This document shows, piece by piece, positions 34,422 through 47,366 of a stretch of 64,000 nt of DNA. The stretch comes from Stephania yunnanensis (taxonomy: Eukaryota; Streptophyta; Magnoliopsida; Ranunculales; Menispermaceae). The position numbers were made by a program, and so were the translations under genes. Under the pieces are notes generated by a model. That model ran no database searches, was not told the origin of the DNA, and saw nothing but the letters and a program-made list of their open reading frames with translations. The stretch is taken from positions 22,232,001-22,296,000 of the forward strand of contig CM077589.1 of the NCBI GenBank assembly GCA_039657365.1. The letters run 5' to 3'. The first letter of the stretch is position 1, and each line of letters begins with the position of its first letter.

Positions 34422-35661
34422 CCTCCTTAGTACTGCAACTACAAATACATGCACACTATTGCTTACATGCCTACATAGCCAAATATTCTATATAAATAGA
34501 TATCTGTTGGCCATATATTTATGCATGTGTAGTATATATTAATTTGCATAATATCATGTCTATACATGCCTCATGGTTACTTTTTTTATTTAATAAGACA
34601 TGATAAATATGTATTTTTTATATGTATGATTCATTAATTTGAGAATTAAGTTGATTATTGTCACCAAAGTGACTAATCAATTACATTTTAATAATAATTG
34701 AGTTGCAATTAAATTAATTTTGGCAAAGACTATGTTTGATGTTTACTGAAACAAACAATACTTTTACTCAAAAGTGAAATATCATGTTTGTTCAACTAGA
34801 CAGTTTGAGATAATTGGTGTATGTAAAATTATTTATTATTTTTCTCCCAAAGGAGATAATAATAATAATAATTTATACTTATGATTAATTAGTCTCATTT
34901 GGTGAACATTGATTTACATCTAGTGGGAGACTTATATATGAAATTTATATCCAAAAGAAAAACTCTTGTGTGTAATGTCGATCTCATTCATAATTGATTG
35001 TTTAATTTATATGAGACATGTTTATATATCAATTCTGAAAATTTTAATTAAGTTACCTATCAATTAAATAGTTTATTTATATGGCCTATCAAATTGTTTA
35101 TATGACCTATTTATTACAATGTGTGATTTTCTTAACTTTAATGTTATATCTTGCTGATATCTAAGTTTATTACCTACATATATAGGTAATATACTAAACA
35201 ATTTTTATCTTACAGTTTTGAGATTAGGAATCTTGGTAAAACTTCATTTGTTTTGGAATAAAAATTCATAAAGATTATTCTCATGACATGCTTGGAATAT
35301 CTTAGAGGAGTTATATTGATAAGGTTCTCATAAGGTCAACATGGAACACTGTATAAGTGGAACTGTACTTAGTTAAGGGTGATAAATTTGAAAAGTTCCA
35401 ATGTTTGAGAAATAACCTAAAGTATAAACATTGAATACATTCCTTACACTTCAGTAGCGAGAGCCTTATGTATGCTTAGGTCTACACCCAAACAATGCAT
35501 CTACACCCAAACAATGCATTTAGTATTGAAATGATTGACAGTGTGATTATGAATTTATCATTTTAAAGTGATAGGTATTAAGATATATGTAAAGTACTAA
35601 AGTTTAAATGCATACATATATAAATAAGTACATGAAGCAATTGGTTATTTTGGACTTTGCT
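34422..35661. other. No gene; AT-rich spacer
   Basis: About 1.2 kb of AT-rich sequence with a short (AAT)n run at about 34858-34873. No frame, RNA gene or repeat family recognised. Confidence 0.5.
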
Positions 35662-37753
35662 TGTGACGACCCTTCATCAAATTAAATCAGACTCAGCTCG
35701 TTTCGATTGGATAGGAGGCCCCGAACACGATTCGATCAAGTGGCGCAGCCGTAATCGATATAGTGGACTGTTGAATTTAGTTATTTCTTTTATATTAGGG
35801 TGCGTGTATTATTTAAATAATAATATAATATAATATAATACACGTTGCGAGACCCAAGATGTGCGATGACTATGTGGGTAGCATGGTTAGGACCGACACA
35901 TGGTTAAATACTAAACTAGGTGATGCCAGATTTATTTTTCGGGCTTCCGTTGATTTTATATCGTAAAATTACATAACTCAAATAAAAGAAATATATAAAA
36001 TCTAATAATCCTACTTGGACTGGTGGTAATGTAAAATGAGAACGAAATTGGTACAAGACTTTGCCTCAAGTTGCATGTTAGTTGGTGGTGGTGGTGGTTG
36101 AGGTTGAGATTGAGATTGGGTCCAAATTGGTGCAAGTTTGCTAAGTATGATGAGAAAATTGGTCCATAAATGTTTGGCGTGTTGTGGACAAAGTTAAGAT
36201 TTTTAGAGTTTTGGTTTGACCGAAACTGGTATTATGGGCGTTTTATGAAGTTAGAATATTTTGTCAAGAGTTTAGCTTAATTTGATAAAAATCAGATGCA
36301 AAACGAGCAACGAAAGTCAAAACACATCAAAATAGGAATTTCAGAAATTAATAAATAAAAAATATTAAGATGCCGACAAGCAACTGATGGTTTATATATA
36401 ATTATAAAAAATTAAAGAAATCAAATGAGAACTCATTTGAAACGTGCAATAAAACGTTTGAAAGGTTTTGTTTCTAAATTTTTTGATGGACATTCGATTT
36501 TCGTTCGATTTCTCTTTGGGAAATTGTAGAGCATCACAAGATAGTCAGTTTGAGTCAAGTTACTACAAAAACAAGGTATTTGGCCTGCAATTTAGTAAAT
36601 TCTTAATTTATGTAATTTTCTACAATTCAATTTGAATTCTCACAATTTTTTTTTATTTCTTTCGGAAGGTTTTGATAGAAATTGGTAGGAATTATTGTGA
36701 ATTAATGCATTGGATTGATTTGCCACAATTTGAAATAAATCTCACTGATGTTGATTAAGGTTTTGGCGAAACGATTTTGAAGATGTTTTGTAGTTAATAT
36801 TTATTTACATTAGGATTCTGGACAAATTGAATAATTGGTTTTGTCCAAATTGACTTCACGAGTAGTGAAAATATTTTGAATGTGGTTTTGAGTGATTTTT
36901 TAGTGTTTGGTGCTGAGTTTTGATGATATAATTGTGAAAATATTGATTTGGAGAAGTTTTGTTAGTTCTAAATTGTTGAACTTTGCCTAATCAATAGGCT
37001 ATATTGAGAAATTCAGAACTTTTCGATTTGTGATCCGATTTTAGTGTTCTTGAAGTATATGAAAAGTATAAAGTGAGCTCTACAAGTTCCTTTTTGGTTG
37101 ATATGAAAAATATCAAAGTTCTCAAGGTTAGAAATTTATCCCAAATTAGCAAGTTGAAAGGTGATTGAAGTTATTATAAAATAGTTGTGTTAGGAGTTGA
37201 TGATGCGGAGTTCAATTCTACCTGGGGTACACAAAGCTCAACTAAGGGTCGGGGCATTCGACGTGGGATGCACTCTAAGTGAACAATAGGAATTTATAAA
37301 CTTTCAGACGCAGGTATATCAATTTGCATTACTGCATTGCATTCATGACTGCTCATTGGCCATGCATAGTCATTTGACCTTTAGAGGTCGATTTCGACTT
37401 TCAGACGGGTCCGATGGAGTAGCCAACAATAGTTACTACCTTGATCATCCATGGTAGAGTTAGAGTATATTGGTATTACTCGGGACCTCATACCTATGTG
37501 AAGGGATATCCCCTAATTGTTGGTGGGGGTCGCCGCTATGCCGGTTACATATAGGCTAGGTCCCACACCTTGGGGGTTTATGGGAATAACCCTGACCAAA
37601 TGAGATTAAGCTTGCAATATGTTTACTTTATTTGTTGTTATTATATTTTCTTTAATTGTTTATTATGTGCTGCGCTTTTATAAAAGCTATCTTTTCACTC
37701 ACTGGAGGCTTCAGTACCAAGATCCATCTACCAACGACCTTAGGAAGGGGAAG

Positions 37754-40289
37754 TGTAGCAGCCCCAAATTTCAAGCCGCTTTGTTACCCACCACGTCACA
37801 TCCCACATCACCAAGCCTTCCAACGTCAAGTCTCGCTTATCCTTGATGTCCCGCGACCTACCTAGCTACTCACACTTTTCCATTTAACCCTAACTTAGCT
37901 AATTATTTTCCATATAAATATTTACGATTCCATTAGCCATTTAATCAATTTATCCAGTTAAAGTACAATTTTACAGCGGAAGTCTTAAATCAAGTAAGTT
38001 ATGTAGTATTTAACAATCCTAAGTAGTGGGAAACCCGGTAAAAGATACCATGCAACACGAGATAAACAAAAGATTCATATACATGTAATCAGTGTTCTAT
38101 TGTTCCCAAAACCCAAAAAAGTAAAATAAATACATACTATAGTCATACACGAGCTGCTCTACTTGCCCAGTACTTCTTTGCCCTTGCCCTTACTCGTCGA
38201 AGGATTTGCACTCAGTCTCTCAACAAATTCAGTGACGAGTCCAGTGAGTAATATCCTAAGAGAAGCCCACACAATATTCATGAAATAAGTCTACAAATTA
38301 CGACGCATGCAAATCTAACACCTGATAATAGTACGTCATATTCCCATGAATGTAGGCAGCACACGACAAGCAAAATCAGTAGCGTGAAATAAATAACAAC
38401 ATATACCAACTAAACCAGTTCAGAAATAAAGCATAAATCATTAAACATCCGTATAATCATGAGAAAACCCTAACCTATACCAGCCAGTAATTGATAAATC
38501 GAATTGGAATCATGTATATACTTATGGGCTTACAGTGACTAAACCCCAACTTTAGTAAATGTCATTATCCCTTCCCGACACTATTACACATCAAGACCAC
38601 CATAATCCCTCCTGACTGTCGTAGATATATTCTACTGTCATCGACACGAGCACTATTATAAGTAACCTGTGCAAGCGATCTAGCCACAACCAATATATAC
38701 GAAAATTGAAATAGGAGTGAAAACCACATGTGTGCCCACCAGTAATCTCACATGCAATACGAAATTGATAAACCAAACCATGAATTTTGTGAGGCATTCC
38801 AACGGGTTTACATACCTCAATCCGTGCTCTGACTTCCCCGAGCTCCCGTATCCAACCCAACAGCTCCTCGACACCGAGCTACGATCCCCTAAGTTCCTGA
38901 ATTCCAATTTTATAGTTTCAGTTCATCCCCAGTGTTTAGACATTTACTAAGTGAAAATTTACCAAAATAGCCTTCAATTTCCATTTTTGACCTGTAGTTA
39001 GAGCGCTATAGGCTTGGTGTAGCTTGTTAGGTAGTGGTAGCGGGCTAGATGAATGATGTAGGGCACTACTGTTCTTCATCCTAAAGAACAACCAGAAACC
39101 CAGAACGATTAGCACGTTATCCTCCCTAGGTAGCGCGTTACCTAGCATCTGGGATAGAATTATCAAATCGAGAATTTTGTCTTCTCCCCCATTTTGGCTA
39201 CCTAAACTGGTTTTACACCTTCTCTACATCAAATTAATCTCAAAATATCATTTACCTCAACTCTGAAGATCAATTTGATCAAATTAATTAATTTCATAAA
39301 ATTCACCAATTTTCCTAAATTGTTCAAAAACCCAATTCAATCAAAACCTGTCATAAATCCTTATTGAAAATGGTCATTTAACATAAAATTCATCACATTT
39401 ACATCACGAATCAGGGATCCCATCATCAATTTTTTGAAATTCGCTAAACATGGCAAAACTAAGTTCATTGGAGAGTGGAGAATGTGAAAAAGGTAATTAA
39501 CAATGTTTAAGCTCTTGAATAGCTCTCAAAGGTCCTAAATTCCCAGTTTGAACTTCTTCTTCCTGTGATTTTCCAGGATTTGCATGAGAAGTTAAGTGTT
39601 TGATCAAACACTCCACTATGTCCTATATATAATAATGTGATTCATTCCTAGCCCTACATCCTCATGCATTTACGTATCCCGAGGATTATCTGCCGGTCCA
39701 CCTTCTGTCACTTAGCCCACTTACACCCCACTAACTCAGACTATAGTCCTTGATTTATTTGGTTTATTCATCTTAGCTTAATTCCATCATAATACATATA
39801 GTTAGTGTTTTTAGTCACCAACAATTATCAACTTATGGTCCTACTAACCCTCGACTACCCGGTACTCGGTGCCCCGCGTCTCAACGCGTATATCGAGGCA
39901 CGCCATTGCCTAGTGTTTTAATTTGAATTTACTTGGCCTATGGTCACATTACCCACTTTAATTGATTTGGTATTCATCTTGAAAGGGATTAGTCGTGTTT
40001 CCTAGCATACCTATATTTTGCCTACCCGGCACCCGTGTTGACACGCCTTTAGAGGTGAATATCCGTCACACATACTCGCCTGATAGCAACATACACACAT
40101 GTGGTGCAATATAATAATATTTTAAACACCACATATACACAACCATCATCCATACATAACATATTTCCTCGGTTCTTGTATATGAGTCAACCGAGTTTTC
40201 CACGTAACGCCTAAACTACGATTGTTAATCCCTGAGATTAATGTTAATCCTAGTTTAATTTGAATCTAGAGTAAACTTTGATGTAACTA
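37754..40289 (-). repeat. 3' LTR of the gag-only element
   Basis: Matches 42223-44710 along its length, from TGTAGCAGCCCCAAATT on. Its inner end near 40289 (TTTGATGTAAC against TTTGGGATGTTACA) is approximate. It keeps about 150 bases (about 38240-38390) missing from the other LTR, and lacks a roughly 95-base segment present there at about 44090-44185. It contains GTAGCGCGTTACC-type palindromic motifs near 39000-39150. Confidence 0.8.
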
Positions 40290-40813
40290 TCCTATCCTCG
40301 TGTGAGCACGCCTCACACCGTGATAGTCCCTCTCTACATTCCCTTGAACACCGCTACTACTCCATCACAGGGATTGTAATGTTACCCTGAGACATAAACG
40401 TGTGTTGCCGAGGTGGTCAAAATCAGTCGTGCTCTTTCCAATATCCCCGCAACTTATTCTCAGTTCGATTTCCATATTCAAGTTTCTCTAACCCAGTTGC
40501 CTAACTCTCGTAACTATAAACCTCTCCTATCATGTATCCCAACATAATAGTCATAACCAACCATCACATACCATGACAATACCATGCCATGCCATAACCT
40601 GCCTTAGTTGACCATGAGAATCCCATGCCATGCCACGACTTACTCTTACTCACCATGAAAATCTCATACCATGCTACGACCTATCCTCACACACCATGAA
40701 AATTCCATATCATGCTACAACCTATGACGATCACATGCCATAATACAATAATCTACTATAGTATCACTACGATCTAACATGGCACCGTCATAATACCACC
40801 ATCCATGCATGAA

Positions 40814-41989
40814 CTACTCACCCTGAACCCGCTGCTCGGGCATATCCCAGCCTTGCTTAGTCACCATGTGCACCGGCTCTCGAGTCTGCACCGATGTCAT
40901 AACTGTTGGAGTAACTGATCTCTTAGGAAAATCTCTCTTGATGTGCCCCTCTTGCCTAAACTGCCAACATGTAGTCGAATAACCATATCCTGACCTCCGA
41001 CCCTGACTCTGTGATCTCCAGTCCTTGCCTCCCAGGTCATGTACCTGTCTCAGCGGTTGCGCTAGTAACTTGGGTACAACATAAGCTCTAGCTGCTCGAT
41101 CATCATACCTACGCTCATCCCCGTACTGTCTGTCTTCTCTATCATCCTGATCTCTCTGTCTCTTTTGTCTAATCAATAACTCAAACCCAATAATACGCCT
41201 ACCCTATCTTTGCATCAAGAAGGTCTTGTGTGCCAAAGCTCGATCAAATATCTCCTGCAAAGTGCGAGCTCCAGATGATACCACTGCCTCAGCTATCCTA
41301 CCATCAGCCCCTCGTGTGAAGTAGTATATATGTAGTCACTCAGTCTTGGCCACATCCACCGCAAACTAGAGTAGATACCGAAATCACTCCATATACTGTA
41401 TCAACATCCAACTTCCCAGTCTCAGGGTCAGAAACTCCTCCCTCAACCTCAATCTCAACCTCACCTCTATGGGTATATACTAGTCATCAATAATTCTCTA
41501 AACCCAGCCCACATCGTTGGCTCTGGATGAGTATCAGTATATGTGGTCAACTAGACTATTGCGTGGCCTTTCAAACATGTTCCGAAAAGACACGCCTGAA
41601 CACTCTCATCATTCCTCATCAGCTTACGGAACCTCTGATGGGACACTATCCACTTCCCTGCTGCCTCAGGGTTACCGCCTCTATAGAAAAATTTGGCTGA
41701 AACTTCATGAACTCCCTCAACATCTTCACCTCTTTACAGGTGTATGTGGAACAATCGGGGTGATAGCCGTCCTCATACGTACTGTAACTACAACTGGCTC
41801 TCTAGGCACTACAATTGCTATAACAAGTGATGTCAGTGCGACTATTAGATCCCGTAATAAATGTAGTACCTCAGCCATCTGGGTCTCCAGAGACGAAAGT
41901 CGATCCTCTTCACTCGTCATAATAGGGAAATCCCTAGCTGCATCGCAAGTCTGTCCAATCTCATGAGGCATACTAGATTGTCCATCCAT
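40814..41989 (-). pseudogene. Gypsy gag, frameshifted
   Basis: Start at 41989 (MDGQSSMPHEIGQ), with a coiled-coil-like LSSLETQMAEVLHLL. The core is then spread over several frames: a KWIVSHQRFRKLM-type block near 41640 and a FDRALAHKTFLMQR block near 41220. The last open frame, 41176-40814, holds a basic RQKRQRDQDDRED stretch and a zinc knuckle CWQFRQEGHIKRDF. In that knuckle the second and fourth metal ligands are Phe instead of Cys, so RNA binding through it is lost. The internal region from 40290 to 42207 holds no pol. Confidence 0.75.
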
Positions 41990-42207
41990 GATATGTATCG
42001 AGAAGCGTGCTCCAGATCAACATCAATATATATACATATATCATATATATAAAAATATAACATGTATATAAACCTATTACTACCTATCTCAAGTCTGCTT
42101 CCCAACTATAGTTATAAGTCAACATCATCGGGTTTCCACATCTAATGTTTATTTGCTAAGTTTTATTCAATTTCATTTATTTTTTCTCGATGCTTTCTCG
42201 AAACCTT

Positions 42208-42219
42208 GCTCTGATACCA
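42208..42219 (-). other. Primer-binding site (initiator tRNA-Met)
   Basis: TGGTATCAGAGC in minus sense, three bases after the ACTACA end of the 5' LTR. Confidence 0.9.
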
Positions 42220-42222
42220 TAA

Positions 42223-44710
42223 TGTAGTGGCCCCAAATTCTGGCCGCTTTGCTACCCGCCACGTCGCATCCCACGTTACCAAGTCTTGCAATGTCATGAC
42301 TCGCTTATCTTTGACGTCCCATGACCTACCTGGCTACTTACACTTTTTCATTTAACCTTAACTTAGATAATTAGTTTCCATATAAATATTAATGGTTCCA
42401 TTAGCCAATTAATCAATTTATCCAGTTACACTACAATTTTACAATGGAAGTCTTAAATAAAGTAAGTTATGCATTATTTAACAATCCTAAGTAGTGGAAA
42501 CTCGACAAAAGATGTCATGTATATATCAAGGTGAGATAAGAAAGAATATTCATATACATGTAATTAGTGTTCTACAGTTCCCAAAACCTAATAAAAGTAA
42601 AATAAATACATACAGTAGTCACACACAAGCTGGCTCTACTATCTCAGAGGTAGTCGTCCAGTACTTTCTTGCCCTTGCCCTTGCTCGTCAAAGGATTTAC
42701 ACTTAGTAGCCCAACAAATATAGTGACACGACAAGCAAAATAAGTAGCCTGAAACAAATAACAACATATACCAACTAAACCAGTTTAGAAATAAAGCATA
42801 AATCATTAAACATCCGTATAATCATGAGAAAACCTGACTTACACCAGCTAGTAACCGATAAATCAAATGGGAACCACATATATACTTACAGGCTTATAGT
42901 GACTAAACCCCAACTTCAGTAAACGACATGGTCCCTTCTCGACGTTGTTACACATCAACACCACCCTAATCCCTCTTGATGGAAGTAGATATATTCTACT
43001 GCCATCGACATGAGCGCTATCACAAGTAACCCATGCAAGTGACTTAGCCACAACTAATATATACACAAACTTAAATAGGAGTGAAAACCCTTTGTGTCCA
43101 CTTGCAGTCACACATGTAATACGAAATTGATAAACCAAACCATGAATTCTGTGAGGCATTCCAATAGGTTTACACACCTCAATCCACTCTCCGACTTCCC
43201 TGGACTCCCGTATCCTACTCGACAGCTCCCCGACACCGAGCTAGGGTCCCTTAAGTTCTTGAAGTCTAATTTTATAGTTTTAGGTCATTCCTTAGTATTT
43301 AGACATGTATTAAGCGAAAACTCACCAAAACAGCCTTTAATTTCCATTTTTGACCTACAGTTAGCGCGCTATAGGCTTAGTGTAGCGCGCTAGGTAATGG
43401 TAGGGTGCTAGATGAATGATGTAGCATGCTACTATTTTTCATCCTGAAGAATAGCAGGAAACTCAAAACAATTAGTGCGCTACCTAGCCTCTAGGACAAA
43501 ATTCTCAAATCGAGAATTCAGTCTTTCTCCTCTAATTTGGTTAACTAAACTAGTTTTACACCTTCTCTACATCAAATTAATCTCAAAACATCATTTACCT
43601 CAACTCAGAACATCAATTTGATCAAATTAATTAATTTCATAAAATCCATTAATTTTCCCAAATTGTTCGAAAACCAATTCAATCAAAACCAGTGATAAAT
43701 CCTTATTAGAAATGGTCATTTAACATATAATTCATCACATTTACACCACAAATCAGAGATCCCATCATCAATTTTTTGAAATTCACTAAACATGGCAAAG
43801 CTAAGTTCATTGGAGAGTGGAGAAGGTGACGAAGGTGATTACCTATGTTTAAGGCCTTGAATTGCTCTAAAAGGTCCCAAATTCCCTAGCTTGAACTTCT
43901 TCTTCTTCCTTTGATTTTTCCAGATTTGCATGAGAAGTTGAGTGTTTGATTAAACACACCACTATCTCCTATATATATAATAATGTGATTCATTCCTAGC
44001 CCTACATCCTCATGCATTTACGTATCCCGAGGATTATTTACTGGTCCTCCTTCAGCCACTTAGCCCACTTACATCCCACTAACTCAAACCAAGTGACACC
44101 ACATTGTTACTCATTTGGTCTCTAGATATGCTAATGTGTATCTTTAAGCAAATCTTATGCTTTTTATTTAATTTACTCAAACTATAGTCCTTGATTTATT
44201 TAGTTTATTCATCTTAGCTTAAGTCCATCATAATACCTATGGTTAATGTTTTTAGTCACCAGCAATTATCGACTTGTGATACTACTAACCCTTGACTACC
44301 CGGTACCCTGTGCCCCGCGTCCCGACGCGCATTTCGTGGCACGCCATTGCTTAGTGTTTTAATTTGAATTTACTTGGCCTATGGTCACATTACCCACTTT
44401 AATCGATTTAGTATTCATCTTGACATGGATTAGTGGAGTTTTCTAGCATACCCATATTTTGCCTACTCGACACCCGCGTCGACACGCCTTTTGAGGTGAA
44501 CACCCGTCACACAAACTCGCTTGATTGCAACATACACACATGCGATGCAAATGTAATAATATTTTAAACACCACATATACACACACCACCATCCATATAT
44601 AACATATTTCCTCGATTCTCGTGTCCGAGTTGTCTACATAATGCCCAAATTACAACCATTAATCCTCGAGATTAACGTTAATCCTAATTTAATTAATTTG
44701 GGATGTTACA
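42223..44710 (-). repeat. 5' LTR of the gag-only element
   Basis: 2488 bases with TG...CA ends. It includes repeated near-palindromes around 43360-43490 (TTAGCGCGCTA, TAGCGCGCTA, TAGCATGCTA). Confidence 0.85.
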
Positions 44711-45443
44711 GGAAGCTGCAAGAGTAGCGCAGAGTGGCTTTTATAGACCCGACAACATACGATTTACAGTTTTCGGAGTTACAGTTATCTGGTTTATATA
44801 TATTATCATGGATGTATTTGCGTTTATGTTTTGGTTAGGGTTAGCACTCATCGACTTGTCTTTCAAAGTCTTTGGATAACTGTATATATTTTACCTTGCT
44901 TTCCACTATAAGATTTCTATCGCATGATTTGCATGTACACTGGATTCACACATCATATGCGCGACAAGATTCAAAAAGCCAAGTCCAATGGAAAGTTTTT
45001 AGAAGAAAGAAATTAATGACGAAAAAATGTTTACTTAAAATTGGAATGATTAATTGGTGTAATATGATGGAATGCGGGCTCGAAACAATTTCTAGGGGTC
45101 AACGGTGTGAACGAACACCTCAATACACAGTTTAGACCGATCAGTACACCAATTAGCAATAGGGGGCTGACATTGTTGGTTGTCCAAATAACAAACAATC
45201 CACTTCAAGTTTTATTTCATGTGGTTGAAGAAGCAGTGTCATGAAATATTGTTAAACAAAACTTGACATCTTCATTCATTAAGGAAGTAGAGTTGTTTGT
45301 TGCTTGTTATAAGCCTACTTTATAAGCTATATGCCTACAAAATTTCATCTCAAGTTTTTGGATTGTTGACTCAATGTTATGCCCATTGATGAAATTATGT
45401 GATAACTATACCGCACATATTTTTTTCACTACAAGAAAAATGA

Positions 45444-45596
45444 TATTTAGAAACGGAATTAGCAACGGAATTAAGTTCCGTTGCTAAGAAAAAATGGTTA
45501 GAGACGGAATTGGGATGGACTAATTCAGAGACAGAATAGAGAGAGATCAGAGACCGAAATAGAGACGAAATTAAATTCCGTCTCTAAATAATGGCG
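45444..45596. repeat. CACTA left subterminal repeats
   Basis: Six or more copies of GAAACGGAATT / GAGACGGAATT / ATTCCGTCTCTAA in both orientations, including TTAGCAACGGAATT paired with TTCCGTTGCTAA. Confidence 0.85.
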
Positions 45597-45702
45597 CCAA
45601 CATTCCCACCAAAACTTTCTTTTTTTTATAACCGTTCATCAAATCTCGAGATTCATGCATCCTTCGATCTCGATGATTCAAAAATAAAATAGCAAGCACA
45701 CA

Positions 45703-45960
45703 ACTCCCTCTCTCTCTCTCTCAATTCTCTGTCTCTCCGAAAACCCCATCTCCCCAACGCTCCCTCTCTCTCTCTCTCCCGATTCTCTCTCTCTCCGAAA
45801 ACCTTATCTCCCCAACGCTCCATCTCTCTCTCACGATTCTCTGTCTCTCCGGAACCCCTATCTCCCCAAAAATCCCTCTCTCTCGACGGCAAATCTCTCT
45901 CTCTCTCTCTCATCGCTCTCTCTCACGGACCGTCCACCGCTCTCTCTCCCTCTCAAACCC
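45703..45960. repeat. CT-rich tandem repeat, about 58-base unit
   Basis: Three successive units, each a CTCTCT run, then ATTCTCTGTCTCTCCG, then a CATCTCCCCAACG-like end, begin near 45703, 45762 and 45820. Simpler CT repeats follow. It directly precedes the captured diaminopimelate decarboxylase reading frame. It may be the captured 5' untranslated leader, as CT-rich leaders are common in plant genes. Confidence 0.75.
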
Positions 45961-46506
45961 TCCCTCCTCTTCAAACCTCACTCCAAAACCCTAAAACTGG
46001 GGGCAGTTCTGTCCGAGAAGCCCGTCGCCGCCGCCACCACAAACAAATTCCACCACTGCTTCACCAAGTCCGACGACGATGGGTTTCTTCGCTGCAAGGG
46101 CGTCAAAGTGCAAGACGTGATCGACTCGGTGGACAAGAGACCGTTCTACCTATACAGCAAACCCCAAATCACCAGAAACTTCGACGCGTATCACGAGGCA
46201 CTGATAGGGCTTCGATCGATCATCGGATACGCGATCAAGGCCAACAATAATTTGAAGATTTTAGAGTATTTGAGGCAGTTGGGTTGCGGCGCGGTGCTGG
46301 TTAGCGGGAATGAGCTTCGATTGGCTCTCCGAGCTGGGTTCAATCCGACGAAGTAATGTGGAGCTTTGATTTTGATGGTTGATTGATAAAGTTTGGATTT
46401 TTAGGATTTTCTGATGTTGGTTGGGTGAAATGCAAGTGCGTTTTTAATGGGAATGGAAAGCTTTTGGAGGATTTGGGGTTGGCGGCGAAAGAAGGGGTTT
46501 TTGTCT
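45945..46506 (+). pseudogene. Captured diaminopimelate decarboxylase fragment (exons 1-2)
   Basis: The parent enzyme makes lysine from meso-diaminopimelate in plastids, using pyridoxal phosphate. A frame open from about 45945 to 46353 contains a transit-peptide-like start (LKLGAVLSEKPVAAAA) followed by FHHCFTKS, GFLRCKGVKVQDVI, KRPFYLYSKPQITRN, IGYAIKANNNLKILEYLRQ and ALRAGFNPTK. The YAIKANNN segment includes the PLP-binding Lys. A donor (GTAATG at 46352) and a second exon at about 46437 (CVFNGNGKLLEDLGLAAKEG) follow. The acceptor reads CAAG rather than CAG, and phase is lost by one base there. The frame stops after GVFVC. The other two-thirds of the enzyme is missing, so no activity is possible. 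Identity is very secure. Confidence 0.9.
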
Positions 46507-46656
46507 GCTAATCGAGTTGTGCAGACGTGCTATTTTGGTAAATATTCTATCATATTGTTGCAGTAGCTTTAATATTTGGCTTTAATGTTCTACATGTAAT
46601 TTCAACACCTCCATTGCATCTTTTATGAAGAAAAAAATTATTTCTTTATGAATCAG

Positions 46657-47366
46657 ATTCCAGTGCCATACTGAGAAATGGAGAGACTGGAGATTGGATT
46701 GGAACCTTTGAAGGGCATAAGGGTGCGATCTGAGTTGTTGCTTGGATACAAATGCATTACGTGTCGCCTCGGGCTCTGCTGATTTTTCTGCGTAAGTCAG
46801 CTATTTCGTTCTGTATTTTTACTGTAAAAATGCAATTGTGTCGTAATTCTTTGCTTTCGACTTTATGCACTATATCCTTTTTTTCTAACTTCCCAGTACT
46901 AGACAACAAATTTTGTATGTGACCGATGCTGGATAGTATAGATCCTTGGGAGCCTGTATTTGCTACTCTAGTTTCTATTCCAAGTAATTCGAACTAGTTG
47001 CGATGCAAGTTCCGAGGTTTCTTATTTCTTTCTGTACCTAAAAGTTGTTTTATTGGTTAATTATGTATTCTGGTATTTGTGTGATCTTGGAATGTTATCA
47101 ATTGCAACTCTTGCTTCTGAGTACCAAAATTAATTGGTTTGATCCTATTACGGAGTTTATTGTATAGCTGCATTTTTAATCAACTCAAATCTTATGTCAG
47201 GGAATTTTGTCAGGGAATTTTGTCACTCCTTTTGAAGTCCAGTTCTGGATTTTAACATGTTTTATGAATTCTATTAATTTCCAGGAAGCTATGGGATGCT
47301 TTAACTGGTGATGAACTGCACTATTTTGAACACAAACACATTGTTCGGGCTTGTGCTTTTTCAGTG
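46657..47366 (+). pseudogene. Captured STRAP-like WD40 fragment (two exons)
   Basis: Exon 46657-46791 reads DSSAILRNGETGDWIGTFEG, then HKGAI. A one-base deletion just before the conserved WSCC (a stop appears) is followed by DTNALRVASGSADFSA. Donor GTAAGT lies at 46792. The next exon starts at 47285 after TTTCCAG and reads KLWDALTGDELHYFEHKHIV, then RACAFS, with phase conserved across the intron. These are consecutive WD repeats of serine-threonine kinase receptor-associated protein (STRAP), a WD40 scaffold linked to SMN-complex assembly. Only about two of seven blades are present, and the frameshift kills the frame. Confidence 0.85.

Larger units (their letters stand above)
37754..44710 (-). 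mobile_element. Complete gag-only gypsy retrotransposon (TR-GAG type)
   Basis: In minus sense: 5' LTR 44710-42223 (starts TGTAACATCCC, ends GGCCACTACA), primer site 42219-42208, an internal region of about 1.9 kb with only gag, and 3' LTR at about 40289-37754. The element is bounded by perfect 5-base duplications GGAAG at 37749-37753 and 44711-44715. There is no protease, RT or integrase, so it must have been mobilised by an autonomous partner. The two LTRs differ by many substitutions and two indels of about 100-150 bases, so the insertion is old. Confidence 0.85.
35662..45172 (+). mobile_element. Solo LTR split by a nested gypsy element
   Basis: Starts TGTGACGACCCTTC at 35662 and, skipping the insertion 37754-44710 and its duplicated GGAAG, ends GGGGGCTGACA at 45172. 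Flanks are TTGCT (35657-35661) and TTGTT (45173-45177), one mismatch, suggesting a 5-base TSD. The joined length is about 2.5 kb. The part at 36340-37753 is related to 24556-25841. No gag/pol belongs to it. The left end and the nested structure are clear; the exact right end is inferred. Confidence 0.5.

Noticed and set aside
45653..45913. 86-codon minus frame rich in Arg/Glu
   Set aside because: Product of the CT-rich tandem repeat read in reverse.
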